Positions 47,201 to 61,102 of a stretch of DNA of 64,000 nucleotides are shown one piece after another. The stretch lies in assembly GCA_025738555.1 (NCBI GenBank), contig JAOVFP010000022.1, positions 1,426,001 through 1,490,000 on the forward strand. The letters run 5' to 3'. Made by a program: the position numbers and the translations under genes. The notes under the pieces are model-generated. The model did no database searches, was not told where the DNA came from, and saw only the letters and a program-made list of their open reading frames with translations. The DNA is from Cyathus striatus. Lineage: Eukaryota; Basidiomycota; Agaricomycetes; Agaricales; Nidulariaceae. Position 1 is the first letter of the stretch. Each line of letters begins with the position of its first letter.

Positions 47201-48277
47201 TTTCGTCCATTGTTGAGCCAGTTCAGCAACAGACTCATTGACATTAACAGTATTAGGAGATTTGATTAATTTTTCGAGCCAGATTTCTGCTAGTTCTTCA
47301 TCTACAGAATGCTTAGACCATAAATTTTTGTATTCCTCATTAATTGATCCAGTGAGGCGATTTTCGAGATATACAAGTAGGTCAGAAAGAGGTGTGCGGA
47401 ATGGAAAGGACCGAGGTGACAGAGCTGCAGTGATAGTACTGAGTAGATAAGCAGCTGTCCCTATGCCGACGAGAATGGTCACTACTACGCCTATTGCAGT
47501 GTTGCTACTGAATGATTGAATCGCAAAGCCAAAAGCGAACAAGAATGAAGCGATCTGAACCAGGAGCGGTATGACCAAAATAACTCTTTCTAAGCGCCAG
47601 CGCTTCGCTTGCTTGTCCAGCATCAGCCGCTGATGCGCGTCCTCCGCCTCTCTTCGGTTGGAGACTGGGATAAAATTTGAAATCCACGTTTTGGCTAGTA
47701 CTCCCATGACTGCACCAAATATTGTTATAATGAGGCTACAAAACCACAAACCTGTGGTCCAAAGAAAACCTGCTGAAGAGGACTGTCCAGTTGGATTGTT
47801 GCGCTGGGAATCATCTGTTGCATCGATGACGAAGGAAGATACTACTCCAGCAAACAAACCAGCCTATAAAGAGAATGACAAACATTCGCATAGCTAAAAA
47901 AAAAAAGATCTCACAAATATCAGAAGGGAATCAAGCCAAGTTTTCCATAGTTCTGCACGCTCCTTTGCCACCCGTTCCGCATCGATAAGGTACAGATCCC
48001 AAATTTTTGCATCTGACCTGAAAACCGTTTTGAATCCAGGTTCAGATTTATCGTCCATAGATCTAAAGAGAGCTAAAAAATTTTCGATAGTTCCAAGTCG
48101 TACTGTCTTAACCAGGACACCTTTCTGCTCATCGTGGATGGATGACGTTGCAAGTGTTCCAGCCTTTTCGGCATAGCTAGGGTCTTTCGCAAACTGCCAA
48201 TCGAATGAGGTAACAAGTTATTTGGTATTTAAGGGTGTACAAACCGCGTTACTCTTGGTAAGTTCTTCAAGTTCCAT
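41270..48277 (-). CDS. DUF6535 membrane protein with long helical-repeat region, paralogue 1
   Basis: I traced the first exons (48277-48245, 48193-47915, then from 47863 downward) and the last (41577-41270); many exons with introns of about 50-60 nt lie between, so the coding length (about 1,800 aa) is an estimate. Residues about 60-260 form a DUF6535 domain: KIWDLYLIDAERVAKERAEL, a helix starting at AGLFAG, then WTTGLWFCSLIITIFGAV, VILVIPLLVQIASFLFAFGF and IGVVVTILVGIGTAAYLLS, four membrane segments in all. The rest is alpha-helical with short HEAT/ARM-like units (EDIDVDVRLEAVESLTTLAK, DGDIQSEAELAFDGLAAYV). DUF6535 has no known function. Its tandem sister is at 54079-61102. Borders I checked in the middle and at the end were in phase. 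Confidence 0.8.
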
Positions 48278-51200
48278 AGATACACAAGCTAAGAGAATCG
48301 ACGGTGTTGTTTCGGTGTGAGCCTAGTCTGCTACGAAGAATTCGAATAAATGGAAGACTGCGTAATTCTCCCTGTCGTATATATATCACACAATTTGTTT
48401 GTCCGATACGTTTCAGAAATGCTTGTACAACACCGTTGGAAAGATATTAATCAAAAGTTTCGATGTCGGCGTCAAATGCCCCTGATTGGGAGTTTTCGTA
48501 TCCACAGTGTATCATCATGTGTACAAGCTGCATTTAACACCCAATCAGTGCCTGGGTCCTTTGCGCCCCAATTCTATTGTTGTCTAGATGTCATGCTAGC
48601 CGCTCGTAGTTTGCTCGTGGTGACACTTTACTAGCATATTCGCAATATCACAATTAGAGAAAACGCCCTAACTTTTAGCAATCGTTGAACTTGAACGATG
48701 CACCAGTATTATTGATGGAATTTAGGTAAATTCTATGTTCATCAGAAAGAAGATGACGAGTAAACGTGAGCTTTGTGAGGCGTTTGTAAGAGACATTAGC
48801 CGCCGACAATACCAAGCTCTCGGACGAGTCGGAAAATCGTGTTAAGTATAGCACCTCTAAGCACCAGCGTTAAAACTAAAGACGGGAGCTTGCATCTCAC
48901 ACATTCTTCTTGTTACATATGGGGTGTCACTGTCATAGGGTGTGATATATGCCTTATCATCATCATTGATCGAAGCACACACAAGTGTTCTTTTCTGATT
49001 AGCGGAGTGGATATAATTCATGACAAAGATACGTAGACAACGTACTCAGCTACGCTGGAAAGCATCCATCTATCCTCTATCAACACCGGGGACTCACTAG
49101 ATCAATCCATTGTATCGTACACAGTCCGCGCCTTCAGTCCTAATTCAATCCCGTTTATCATCATAGCAGGTGTATCGCTAAGAATATTCCCATCGTTCGG
49201 CGCTAAATGAGTGGTTTCACCGAAGCTAGACTATACGTGTCCATTCCGCCCCATCTCCAAAAGCACCATGCCTTGACCATGTCTACCACGATAACTTCTC
49301 CCATCACGAGTTCAGACTCTGGAGTAGACTTACCAGAGTTATGGTTCCGCAATCCGGAGCACAATGGCATCTGACAAACGTGCCCGCAACTTTTGGACCT
49401 GGGTAGTAAGAACGAAGAGCGAAGGCTAGAAGGGTACGAAAAGGCAGGTGCAACAACTATAGTTGAAAGCATCGCACGCGTTGGGTGGACAGCTGAGCGA
49501 AGTTTGTGACGTCATACAGCAAACACCGCATCTTCCTTTTGAGCAACTACCAACGAGTCACATCGTCCCATAGCGCAAACAAGTTGGGAGTGCGGAATGT
49601 ATGGATGGGGTTCCACCCCCACTGCGAAAGGCAGATAACCGTAGTACCAATTCTCCCCCGGCCAAAGTACTGTGAGAACTTTAGCCTTCGATGGAGGAGG
49701 ATAAGAAGTCGAGTATTCAAGAAGATTGCGTATGTGATGAACTTTAAACGTTTCCGCAAATCATTCATGTACTTGAGGCGCTGCCACTTCTAATGTTGGC
49801 GCATGGTCCGAGAATGCAGTGCTGAAATATGAGCAGCTCTGATTCGAGTGTATAATACTCCGCTTCCCGACTTTGTTATAAGGTGCAAAGAAGACATATG
49901 CGTGTGAAGTGATCCAGAAGGTGGCAAGAGCTGGGACGCTGAAATGCACTTCCCTTACGGGTGCACTGCAGGTAGCAGAAGACGCTCTTAAAGGAGAGAC
50001 ATTGATGTCAGTTGAAGCGCATGAGGATATTGTTGTTAACGTGGCGGATGAAAGTGAGGAGAACGGCGCACGAACTGGAATGAATACAGAGAAGAGTGAC
50101 GAGCCGCTTCCTACTAGTAGTTCAATCATCCAACCAATCGTCACATGTATCTCGTAGTACGGGCATAGAGCCCGTATTTGAACCGGAGGCCATGGCCTGC
50201 TGCAACCCGCGACTATTCTATTACGAAGTTTCCGACATGAACCTGCTAAGCAGTATGGCGTTCTGGTACCAAGAACCCTGCCTTCGCATGAACGGTACCC
50301 AACAGACGTGGGGCAGCACGTCGTAGGCACACGTTCGTATCTGGTTTCATAACGAGCCTATCGTCCTGCAGGCGATCATAACAGTGTCAACAGGAGGGTC
50401 TAAGCGCATTACGCATTACAGCTGGCTCCCGTATCATGTTCCCCCGAACTGTGTCCATGTGAGCCCACAACGACAGGTTGCAAATGCTTCCCATCCGATT
50501 ACAAACGAACCATTCTTGTAGTAGTGTGACGCTGTGAAGCTGTCTGATCCTCCTCTTTTGTAGCTCGATTTCCATCGCGTCGATTGTGTGGTTGCTTTAG
50601 CATGTCCTACCTGTCTTAGGCATGCATTTACACCCAAAGGTGATAACAGGTGTGATGTGCGTCGGAGCCCATAGCAAATGCTATGAGTAAGAGGTAGGGG
50701 GTAGTGTCGTTGAAGAGGGCTATGCTGCCCACAACCCGCACGAATGCAAGAATGCGTCGTGCACAATGCTCGCCTGGGAAGCTAAGCTAGCGTTTCCGTC
50801 GATGAGAGCGAGCTGACATAGGGCGGGGATTGGAGGGAAGGGAAGATGTTGCCAAAAAAAAAACCTAGAGTTTCAGTGGGTCGCATCCAGGAGCAAGCGA
50901 TTATATGAGTTCGAGGTGTACGAGGGAGTATGGGATATATCAATGATAAATGCGGGTTGTGAACGTTGGGGCTAAGATGGTAGCTAGGGCGATATGGGTG
51001 TGAAGGGTGACGAGACCTGTCTTCGTTCATCTTGGAGGTCGTTGGCGGTACGGCCTGAGCTCAACGATGAGCAACACGAAATCGTATCTACTGCGCCTTG
51101 GGTGAGCCCGCTGTAGCAATCTAGGCCAATGATCGGCCGGTAACGAGTATGACTTACCAAAATACTGTTCGTAGCTTTCAACATTTATCCCTCCATTCAA

Positions 51201-54078
51201 CCTTCTGTCCTGTTAGATTGGCTGCGATTCCTGGCAAGTTTTGGAAGTATTGCATGGGAATACAATACCAATTCTAAGGTATGCAGAATAGTTCCAAAGA
51301 ACGTTCATCAAGGCTTTATGGATTGTCATAAGAGAGAGAGCGAAGAGGATTGGTCGTAGCTGAGAGTCTAGAGATGCAGGGGATTGGCAGGATTCAGGAA
51401 GTTGGACTGGAGTCTGGAAGAGGTGGCTACAAGAGGTTGTTCGAGGTAATCAATGTGCTCCAGTGCTTAGTCTTCCTCGTTGAGTTTGTCATTTGGTTGC
51501 TATTTGGTCAGCATTTGACTTGAATGGTTGTTGATCTGCAACATTGTTTATTTCCAAAGCCACCGCATCTCAAACTAAACAATTGCGTACATAAGACTTA
51601 CAACGCTTGCGGTTACTTGCCGCAGTTCATGCTTAAGCCGCCTTCGACACTTTCCTAGTAGGATGTGCTTATGATCTTTGAAATAACAGACAAGACATCG
51701 CTATGATCACCTCACAGTGCGATGTTATAGATTCCTATAAATTCCATTAAAAGCTGCAAATGTAAAGACATTCCAAAGCCATCCATGCAAGTAGGCTAAC
51801 AGAACGGGGCATTCATTCCCTGGACGACTAGGTTATGACGCTATGTACAAGATTTCAAAAAGCATCCATCCATCTCCACAGGTGCAGGTGCACAAGATCG
51901 ACGTTGGGGTCTTGGACTGGGGTAGTATTGAATCATGATGGGTGAGATTGGAAGTAAACATGCAGCAGCAGGTGAACATACCGCCTCGTTATCTAGTGCC
52001 AAAAACGTTCAGCAGGGAAGCACTCAGAACCTTGAGGGTCGATGCAACCTGAATCCCCACCCCGAACAAAGAACAGTGAACGCACAATGGATCTGCTGAA
52101 CGCGTTTCCACTCGATTTTGAAATGGTCCTATCCCACAGCGTGCTTCTTGACATGGACACCTAGCATTGGCCAAGCGGCATTGAGAATCGAGTGGCTAGA
52201 AAACCACATAAACTAACACTTGTTGAATGCTTGCGTTCCCTGACCGCCCTTCACTGTACCACGTCATGACCTAACACCTGCCCAGGGAGGCAGTTAGTAC
52301 ATTTGCCTCATAGTAAGTAGTTGATTTACAAGGCAACAGTCATTGTCGATAGGGAGGACGCCGTCCATCTTAAGGAACCGCTCTTAGATAAAACGGCAGA
52401 GGGAATGGAGATCCCAACAATCCCAAGCCTGACAACAACCAGGGGATGCATACGCTCGCCTTCAACTTGGAGGAAAAGGTAACACGGGTAGCATGCGCTG
52501 CGAGAGGTGCTCAACCACTCAAGCTATCGGTGGTACCCAAGGGCGACATACATGGTGGATACATAGGTAGCACGTCTGCATAGTGCTATCGAATTGAGCA
52601 CTATCAGCATGAGTTTCTGGGGTATGGCTCCTGTCTCAGCTATACCGACGTCGACGTATAGCGCATGTCGATTATCCTTCCTCCATCACACCTTCTAGGC
52701 CTTCTCTGCATGTCAACGCTAGTGCACACTGAGACACTCCAAGTGCGTACGTTTGATGAAATCCCCCCACCAAAACGAACCACACTGCACGACCCAACGC
52801 TTGTGTGCGAAAGCCTCCACGATCAAGCCCAAGTTCTCTCTTTACACCGGTCTCTCCGCTCGAGACCCGTCAGAGATTGGCTAGTCGAACCAAAGGCTTT
52901 CTCAGCGTCTTCTCTGTTCTGTGTACAGGCTACCTCAAAGCAATAGGCAGGGGTCGATGTCAACAGTACTATACGTTGTAACGTATTGCTCCTGGTGACG
53001 CAGGTTAGTTAAGGGGAATTCGTCAATAGCAGGTCCCGCGAAAACCACGTACATCTTATTCTATAGCAATTATATGCGTTATTTTTGAAGGACATAGGGT
53101 TATGGGCGAACAGAAAGGATGTGCCGCAGATATGCAGGAGCGTGAAAGGTACTTGAAGAATGGAAGCGTCACTCCGCGTATACTCAGAGAATCTCATATA
53201 TCCTTCTTTTTGTTCTCCACATAGCTAGCCGTTCTTGCACACTCGTTCGACCGACGACCGACAGGGTAGCCAAGACAAGTAAAGAATGTTAAGGTGAGCT
53301 TCTGTTGACGTTCGGTCTGTGACTTCTTCGCCAACATCCAACTACTAGAGTAGACCATCACCTTCCCCTACACGTCCCCACGTAGGGTTAAACTGGGGAG
53401 AGTGCCAGAATAGAGCTGGAGGTATTGTCTGGCACTGTCAGTCGCTTCTTGTTTGCAGGTAGGTAGACGTGAACAAGAGTGCGTTACGACGGAACTATGT
53501 TCTGCGCAGAGAAGAGACTCGTGGAGCGTCAATGGCGCGGCATCGAGGGCGCATGTGGGTGGCTGGCGGAGGGTACTACTGAGGAAGAGGGGCGATAAGG
53601 AGGGCAGCTTGAAATATGCGTGGGGTATACGCGTACGTACTACTAGTGCTACAACACGTCGGGGTGGGGAAATGCAACGCCCCTTCAACGCTCTTTATAT
53701 TCCAGTCAAATTCCAGCCCAGCTAGCTCAAAGGAGACCTAGGTTTTAGTGATGCGAGTGGTTTATTGGTGGAACTGGGGCGATGAACGGTTGGAACTTCG
53801 AAGTTGGTAAGAAGGATGGTGGAAATTCAACTGGGTTCAAACGTCTTGATTCATCTGATCATGTGATGCGATATTCAACGCCACCCGTTCGATCCCCGAC
53901 GGTCTCAAGGTATGCTCAGCACAACTCCCAATCTCTTCAAGTAAATTTCATAGAAACAAATATATAATGGCTATTATATATCCCTAAAACATTTCAAAGA
54001 TTAAAATACAAGCAACGGCGAAATTGTTCCTTCCAACTTAGTTCTTCGAAGGAGAAAGTTGGATGGACTCGTCGCTCG
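48278..54078. other. 5.8 kb between the DUF6535 paralogues, no supportable gene
   Basis: No gene with family resemblance was found. Frames considered: 49909-50157 plus (acidic, EDIVVNVADESEENGAR), 49761-50330 minus, and 52665-52946 plus (hydrophobic start). None has intron structure or a motif that I recognise. A possible tRNA-derived SINE lies near 52440-52530 (see findings). The stretch includes the promoter of paralogue 1. Confidence 0.45.
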
Positions 54079-57000
54079 TTAAGAATTGATCCTTAACTCC
54101 ATTGTAGCCTCTAGTACAGCCTCTACATCAGGCTCCGAGTCTGGAAGCCATCCGAAAAACTCCAAGTCTGGAAGCCATCCGACAAACTCCGAGTCTGGAA
54201 GCAATTCGTCAGACTCTGAGGACTCTGAGTCTGGAAGCCATTTGACACTCATCGTGTTCCAGACCGATACTTCGTGCAATGTGGCATGTCGTCCAAATAG
54301 GGCTGAACAGAACCACTTGATTAAGTCCTTTCCTCCTGAGCCTCGCATCATTTTTTGCGTCATTTTGTCGCGATAATTTTTCCAAAGCGCACTGTCTACC
54401 TGCAATCGCAGGTGACTTAGCTGTGGCCGTTGCACCAGTGTAGAAACAAGGAAAATTGCAACATAACCCATCGGATCTTTATCAAGCCGTTCTATATTAG
54501 TGAACAAATATTAGAGAGATTATAGAAGAAAGTCGAAAGCATCGTACTGTCAAGGATAAGTCTAGAAAGAAGAATGATAGAACCTTCAAGTGATTTGGTA
54601 TCTTTTGATATACTCAATGATAATATTTGAGATATGATGTTCCTTCGGACTAAGTAGTCCACAAGTTAGACTCTATGCTGTTCAGTACTGGTATTTAAAA
54701 TGCTCTCACCATTTTTACCACCTGCCATTATAGATAGCAGCTTGGCAGAAACATGGCGGAGCTCTGTGTTCTCTGAATCAAGTAGTGGCATGAACTGTTT
54801 TTGATAACTTGCTATTATATTCTCATTGGCACTTCCAGGGTATAACTCCACCATTATGAATGTACGTTGTTTGGAGACCAGAATGATTACGTTCAATGCC
54901 AAAATTCTGAGGCTGTCATTCTTGTTGGCGTCTATTGCTATGGAAATAATATCTGGAACTGCTGCGTGGGTAGCAACTACATATTTATTCACTATAAAAC
55001 AATTTCTCATGTAATGAATATAAATAATTAGTTGACTGTCAATTGGCTGTGCTCACCACCGTCTTTTGAATGGAATTCAATAAGCAACTCCAAAACTGTG
55101 GTGTATATCAACCTAGAGTGGTCGGCCTTTAATAGAAGAACCAAACTTCTGATTGCCTGTGAAACTGCGTCATTTAAAAGGATAAAATTTACTTGCAAAA
55201 TTGATCAGAATAAATATGGGGGGAACATAATGTAAAAAATATTGCTTACAGGTTCGAACATATTGTATTACAAATTTCTTTCCTTTCTCAGTGATCGATG
55301 GCACATGTTGAGGGATGGCTAATATCAAGGACTTCGATACTTCATTAAAAGCATAACTATCTGTTTTATCATGTCAATATAAGATACAAACATGATTTCC
55401 AATTAAACATACTTATATCTGGGTATTTTGGAAAATAGGCAGTTATTCTACCAAATGCCTCCTCTGCTTCAGATGGAAAATACCCTTCTTCCTTCATAAC
55501 TATACCGAGAAGGACTGGCATTACTGAACTCAAAATACATCCTTTACTGTAAATATCTGCAAAAACAATGAATACAATAATAATCAATGAATAGAATTGA
55601 CACGAACCATATTCTGAGCTAGTAGTAATGATTTCAATTGTTGATAACACACTTCTGTAACCTATTCTGTCCTGGTTCTTCAGTTCTACTTCAATTTGTT
55701 TTGATAGCCGATCTAAGATTTGGCTAGATCGTCCTGTTACTAGAAATAATTAGTAAAAGCTAATTAGACATAGTTACTCATAACCAACTGCAATACTTGA
55801 GAATATCTAGTAGCTTTAGCCTGACACTTTCTTCGTAATGGGTAACAGATGCTTTTACAAATGTTAGAGTGAGGTTCGGTTCTACTACTGTGTTGTAATT
55901 CAGGCAATCAGTTTAACAGTTCAAAGAAGCTACACACATGTTGAAGGTACGAGAGAAATTAAGTTTGTCCAAGCCACCACAATGTCATATGACATTTTAT
56001 CGAAGTTGTAATTCCACGGAATGGCTTTTATTATGGTTTCGTACATTGCCTCTGTTGAAGAAGATTTCAAGATTAATATAATGTGGTAGTATTATAAATT
56101 AAGAAGTGGCTCGTACCATCATTTTTTGCAAGAGAAGTCAAAGATTCACTCGCCTTGGTAAAAAGGCCTACAGAGTCATTATCATTCACTATTTCAATTA
56201 GTAATGATACCACGTTATGAAGCTCTGCAATATTATTGTCAGCCCAAAGACTGTTTTATAGAAGGTGATTTCAATTCACTTTTTTGGGTCAATATAGTGT
56301 AAAGCTCAACCCATCTCAGGCGGATTTCCCATTCAGGATCTTTAGTGACAGTAATGATAACCTTAGCCAATGCTAATTTTAGAGCATCTTGAAGTTTAAC
56401 TTCGAAAACAGATATTATTGAATTACTCATTACTTCTGCATGTATTTGAAACACACACCTTTGCCATCGAGATTTGTGAAAGCAATGATTGATTCCAATG
56501 CTTCTAAACGATCAAATTTGCTGTATTTATCACTGGGGCCTGTTGCAATCTCTAACAACTTTTCCAAAAACGCAAACACTCCTAAAAATGATTTAATGTA
56601 ATGACAAAACAGAGAGTGATTCATGAATACCCTTTGATACAAAGAAATCATAACTAATAATCCGAAAATGAACTTCCTCTGCTAGACCAGATGATAATTC
56701 ACAGTTGGTCAGAAAATATTCTTCAATTGGCTTTTGAAAATGCTCTGAAAATAAGTTAGAAATGTAGTAATTTAAAGCATTTGTCAGTGTCAAAAACCTG
56801 TTTGAGCCAACAGAGCTAGTGATTTTACTGTGGCGAATCGTATATATTTATTTTCATGGCTACTTGCCATTTCAATAAGTTTAGGTAACACATTGTGCAT
56901 CTCCTTGGGATCTACATCATTTAATTCATTTCAAAGACCACAAAATATTAATGCAAATACTTACAGAATGCTGCTAAGAATCCCACAGCACGCACCCAGA

Positions 57001-60000
57001 CAATACACATTTCATCATCAAGCTCCACTGGCAAAGACACATTGGTATTCCACTGTTCAACATCTTCTGTAGAATTATGCAGATCTGGAATGAATTATAC
57101 ATATCAGCAAATAATGGAAACAATCATTCTAAAACATACTGAAATCCAACTCCATATCATTCATAACTTGGGTAATGATTCTCAATTCCATTTCTTTAGC
57201 TTGGACTGCTATTAAAGCATATTATTACTATGCATGATCAAACTGCAAGTGATAAAATATGCAATACATACAATGTTGGCTCAGTGATGTCAGTAGCTCA
57301 AGCCACTGGATTCCAGTTGTCCAGTCCCCATCCAGTTTTCTCAAAGAGAGTTTGAGGTTCTTGGAAGGTGTCATTATTTCAGGTAGACTTTGAGCTTCAT
57401 ATTAGGAAAAGTTAACTTGAGTTGTAGGCATTGTTCTATTGGTGGTACGCACGTCTATTAGACACATGTGCAGACAGCACTTTCATGGCTATGGTACAAG
57501 ATTCATCATCTGAGCTATTAATTATACCATGAACAATTTTGTGAATTCCTGTAGGGAAATCAACTAAATGCAAGTTAGTTAAAGAGTTGAATATAATTTT
57601 AAAGAGAATATTACTCTTTTGAGAAGTAAACCAATAATTTCAGCACAGTCAAGTTTAGTCTGATAGATTGAATCTTTAGAGAATAATGTGTCTATAAAAA
57701 TTAGAAAGCTCGATGAGACAGATTCCCAGGCTTGAGAATCTAGTTAAATGAGAGATGGTGAGAAGGGAACTTGTTTTACAAAACTAAACATACTGTTATG
57801 ATATGTGTTATTAAGCAGGTTTCTCAGAGATTTCATGGCTATGCAACGAAGTGTATCATCCTTGTCTTTCATTCCAATCCGGATGAGATCAGGTACCCAT
57901 GCAATCTCTTGACAAAGTTGGATGGCAGTATAGCGATGAACCCCCTCCTTCCTCATCAGTTCTAATAATATACGGTCTCGAAGGCCAGAATGAACTGCAC
58001 TATTCCATTTTTCAATGTCTAGATGAATTTAGAGGATAACAGAAGAAATAAAATAGTAACATTAACACACTGTGTTCTGCATTATTTGGTTCCATAGTTA
58101 ATTTCATCAAACACTCTACATTGTGGTTGTATAAGCCTTGAAAAGAATTAACTTTGCTGGCCTCTTCATGATTTCCATCATTATTAATTTTGGTGATGAA
58201 ATGATTAAGCCAATTCTGAGCACATGATTTTAGTCTGTCATCAGAAGAGAAACTAAAGGCACAATCAATGATAAAAGTTTTGATGTACAAGTCAATAAAT
58301 TTGCGAAGATCTTTAACTAAATATGTAAATCAGTTTAATATTCTCAAAATACTGCGAAGTATACTAACATTCTTCTAAGAGGACAAGAGTAATATCAAAT
58401 ATTTGGATGTATGTCTTCCATTCAAAATTGAGGTCGAGGCTACTTAGGAACTTGATAACTTCACTACTCATGTTTCGACATTGGTCTATTGATATAAGCA
58501 ATAAACTAAAACAAAGCAGAGACCACATACCACTATTCAGTAACATTTTCATTAGCTCTCCTCCAATGTGGCGTGCTTCAGCATTCTCATCTTTGAATGC
58601 AATTTTAGTCAAAGAACTTGCTGAGTCTTTTATAATTGCTGTTAGATCTAGCAGTTCACAACTGACTGAAATGCAAATATGAGCATATTTTAATCAAAAT
58701 GATACAGGTAGAAGATCAACCTTCTTTCATGTTTAATAGCGATCTCAGGACATACTTCTCAGATGCCTTATTCAGTATATTCAGCCCAGTTTGTACCTGT
58801 TGAGCAATAATTGATTCTATCTTCAGCTTTAAACTCTGATCTGAATAAAAGCTTTTGAGTCGAAATCCACTATAGAGTATTTACATTTACATACCACACC
58901 TCTCGAGTAGTTGAAGCATGAATTTTAAAGCACTCCTGCTGACTGATTCATCTTGGTCACTGATCATTAACGTTATAAGCCTTTCATATATGTTGGACTT
59001 GAAGTAATCAAACATGACATCTGTTGAGTCATCTAATAGAAAATATAAGCATGAGGTCACTTATTAGTCTTGATTCATACTTTGAAAGATAGACCTGATT
59101 GGGCTATCAGTCATTATTTGAATTCCGTGGAAGCGAAACACATTGTCTGAATGGGACAGTAAAGAGAGAAGGCTGCTATATATTTGTATATTCAAGTATT
59201 CTGAGTCTGAGGTTTAAAACATAATAGCGGGTGAAAAAATATTAGACAACTCACTGCCTTGCAATAATATGGTCATATCATTCATTGCAGATTCCCACTG
59301 TTTAACTAAAAAGATCAACCAGAGATATGTTTATGCAAATGCTGTTAAGCATACCAGTCCTTTCTGCAAGCTTTGTAAGGTAATTCCATACAGATCTCTC
59401 GGCTGTAGATAGCATGTCATATTGCACATCTGCGCTTGGTTCACTAGATAGTCCCCTTACACTGGCTAAAAACGAAAAATATAATGAGGTTACACCAATA
59501 AATATACAAGGGAAAAAATACCTTGAGCCAGAAATAATGACAGAATACACGAGCTGACAATTTGCATATTTCTTTGTCCCTCTACAAGTCCCCGACAGGA
59601 GGATAACATGAGCTTGAGTCGATGACTTCCCCTTACATTATAGAAGATGCTCTCCCATGGCTGTTCTTCAACCTCTGCGCTTGTAATGTCCCTGTTAACT
59701 GGACTACCTTCAGAAGGAGCTTGGTTAAGAAAAATCATGACATGTGTTCTTGCAGATAAAGCCAATGGCCTAACATCTTCCTGAAAGACATTCCAGCTAT
59801 GCAATGGCCCTCCTGGCTCCAGATATTCACCTAGGGTTTCGTGCAGTAACGGACTATCAGTGAGATTTAGCTCTGATTCAATGTGCTGAATAATTTGCAT
59901 CAAGCCTTCCATATGCAAACAAAGGTCTTTGCAACTTTCAGTCTTATAGTAAGATTCTGGCGTCATGTAGTCTTTATGGTGCCGTAGTAGAATATGCAAG

Positions 60001-61102
60001 AGATTTGGTTGGCAAAAATAGTTATGCCATCGATCTCCAATTTTATTCCATTGTCGTGCTAGCTCTGCAATTGCTTCAATGACCGTAGAAGTATTTGGAG
60101 ATTTGATCAACTTCTCTAGCCAGATTTCTGCCAACTCATCGTCTTCACTCCGCTTCTTTGGCCCTTCAATTTTGTTCAAGCCACCAAGGTTTCTGAGATT
60201 TCTGAGAAATAGAAGCAAATCGGACAGAGGTGTTCTGAATGGAAACGACTGAGGTGACAACATCGCAGTTACTGTGCTGAATAGATAGGCAAGCACTCCA
60301 ATGCCAACGAGAATAGCCACGATGATACCGATCGCAGTACTAGTATCGAATAATTTGATCGCAAAGCCGAAGGCAAATAATAATGAGGCGATCTGAACAA
60401 GAAGAGGAATGACCAATATAACCCGCTCTAAATGCCAGTGCTCCGCTTGCTTGTTCAGTGTTAACCGCTGATGCGCATCTTTTGCTTCTCGCGTACTCGA
60501 AACTGGAATAAAATTTGAGATCCACGCTTTGGCTAGTACTCCCATGATTGCGCCAAAAATTGTTATCATCAGGCTGCAACACCACAAGCCTGTCGTCCAC
60601 AAAGACCTGGTTGACGGGGGTAGGGATGGACCATTTCTGTTTGAATCACCTGTTGCGTCAACGACGAAGGAGGCCAGAACTCCAGCGAACAGACCAGCCT
60701 ACATAAGGTTTGGCAAATCTTTTTAACGATATCAAACGGCAGCACTCACAAATATGAGAAGAGAATCCAGCCACGTCTTCCACAGTTCCACCCGTTCTTT
60801 TGCCACCCTCTCCGCATCGTCTAAGTATAACTCCCAGATTTTTGCGTCTGTCCTAAAACTAGTGTTGAAACCAGATTTCGAGATATTTGAGGATGAATCT
60901 TGCTTCAAAGATATTGTACTATACGTGACTTGAGACTTCGTATCTACTAGTATACTGTCTTGTGCTCCATGCATCGTAACTTGTCCAGCGTTTTCGGCAT
61001 GATTTGGGTCTCTTGCAAACTAGTGAATTGAAATCAATCAGTACTTAGTAAGAACGGAATGCTAATCGGGGTACGCACACCCGAGCCCTCCTGAAGTTCC
61101 AT
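54079..61102 (-). CDS. DUF6535 membrane protein with long helical-repeat region, paralogue 2
   Basis: The first exons are 61102-61079, 61019-60750 and from 60698 downward; the last is 54491-54079. The exon pattern parallels paralogue 1, and at every homologous border I compared the frames stay in phase. The DUF6535 domain is clear: KIWELYLDDAERVAKERVEL, AGLFAGVLASFVVDA, then WTTGLWCCSLMITIFGAI, VILVIPLLVQIASLLFAFGF and IGIIVAILVGIGVLAYLFS, giving four predicted membrane helices. A helical-repeat region of about 1,400 residues follows. The C-terminus ends in short acidic tandem repeats absent from paralogue 1. The full exon count was not resolved. Function is unknown; a membrane-tethered scaffold is an inference. 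Confidence 0.8.
54130..54243 (-). repeat. in-frame tandem repeat at the C-terminus of DUF6535 paralogue 2
   Basis: About four imperfect units of about 30 bp containing GAGTCTGGAAGCCATCCG (plus strand) encode repeats of the type GWLPDSEF. They are absent from paralogue 1. Confidence 0.8.

Noticed and set aside
49761..50330. 189-aa minus-strand open frame
   Set aside because: Composition is random-looking, it overlaps an opposing acidic frame (49909-50157), and neither has a motif or introns.
52665..52946. 93-aa frame with a hydrophobic start resembling a signal peptide
   Set aside because: The hydrophobic stretch is short, the rest has no recognisable pattern, and no paralogue supports it.
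53890..53925. B-box-like GTTCGATCCC
   Set aside because: The flanking bases do not pair as a T stem and no A box lies at the right distance.
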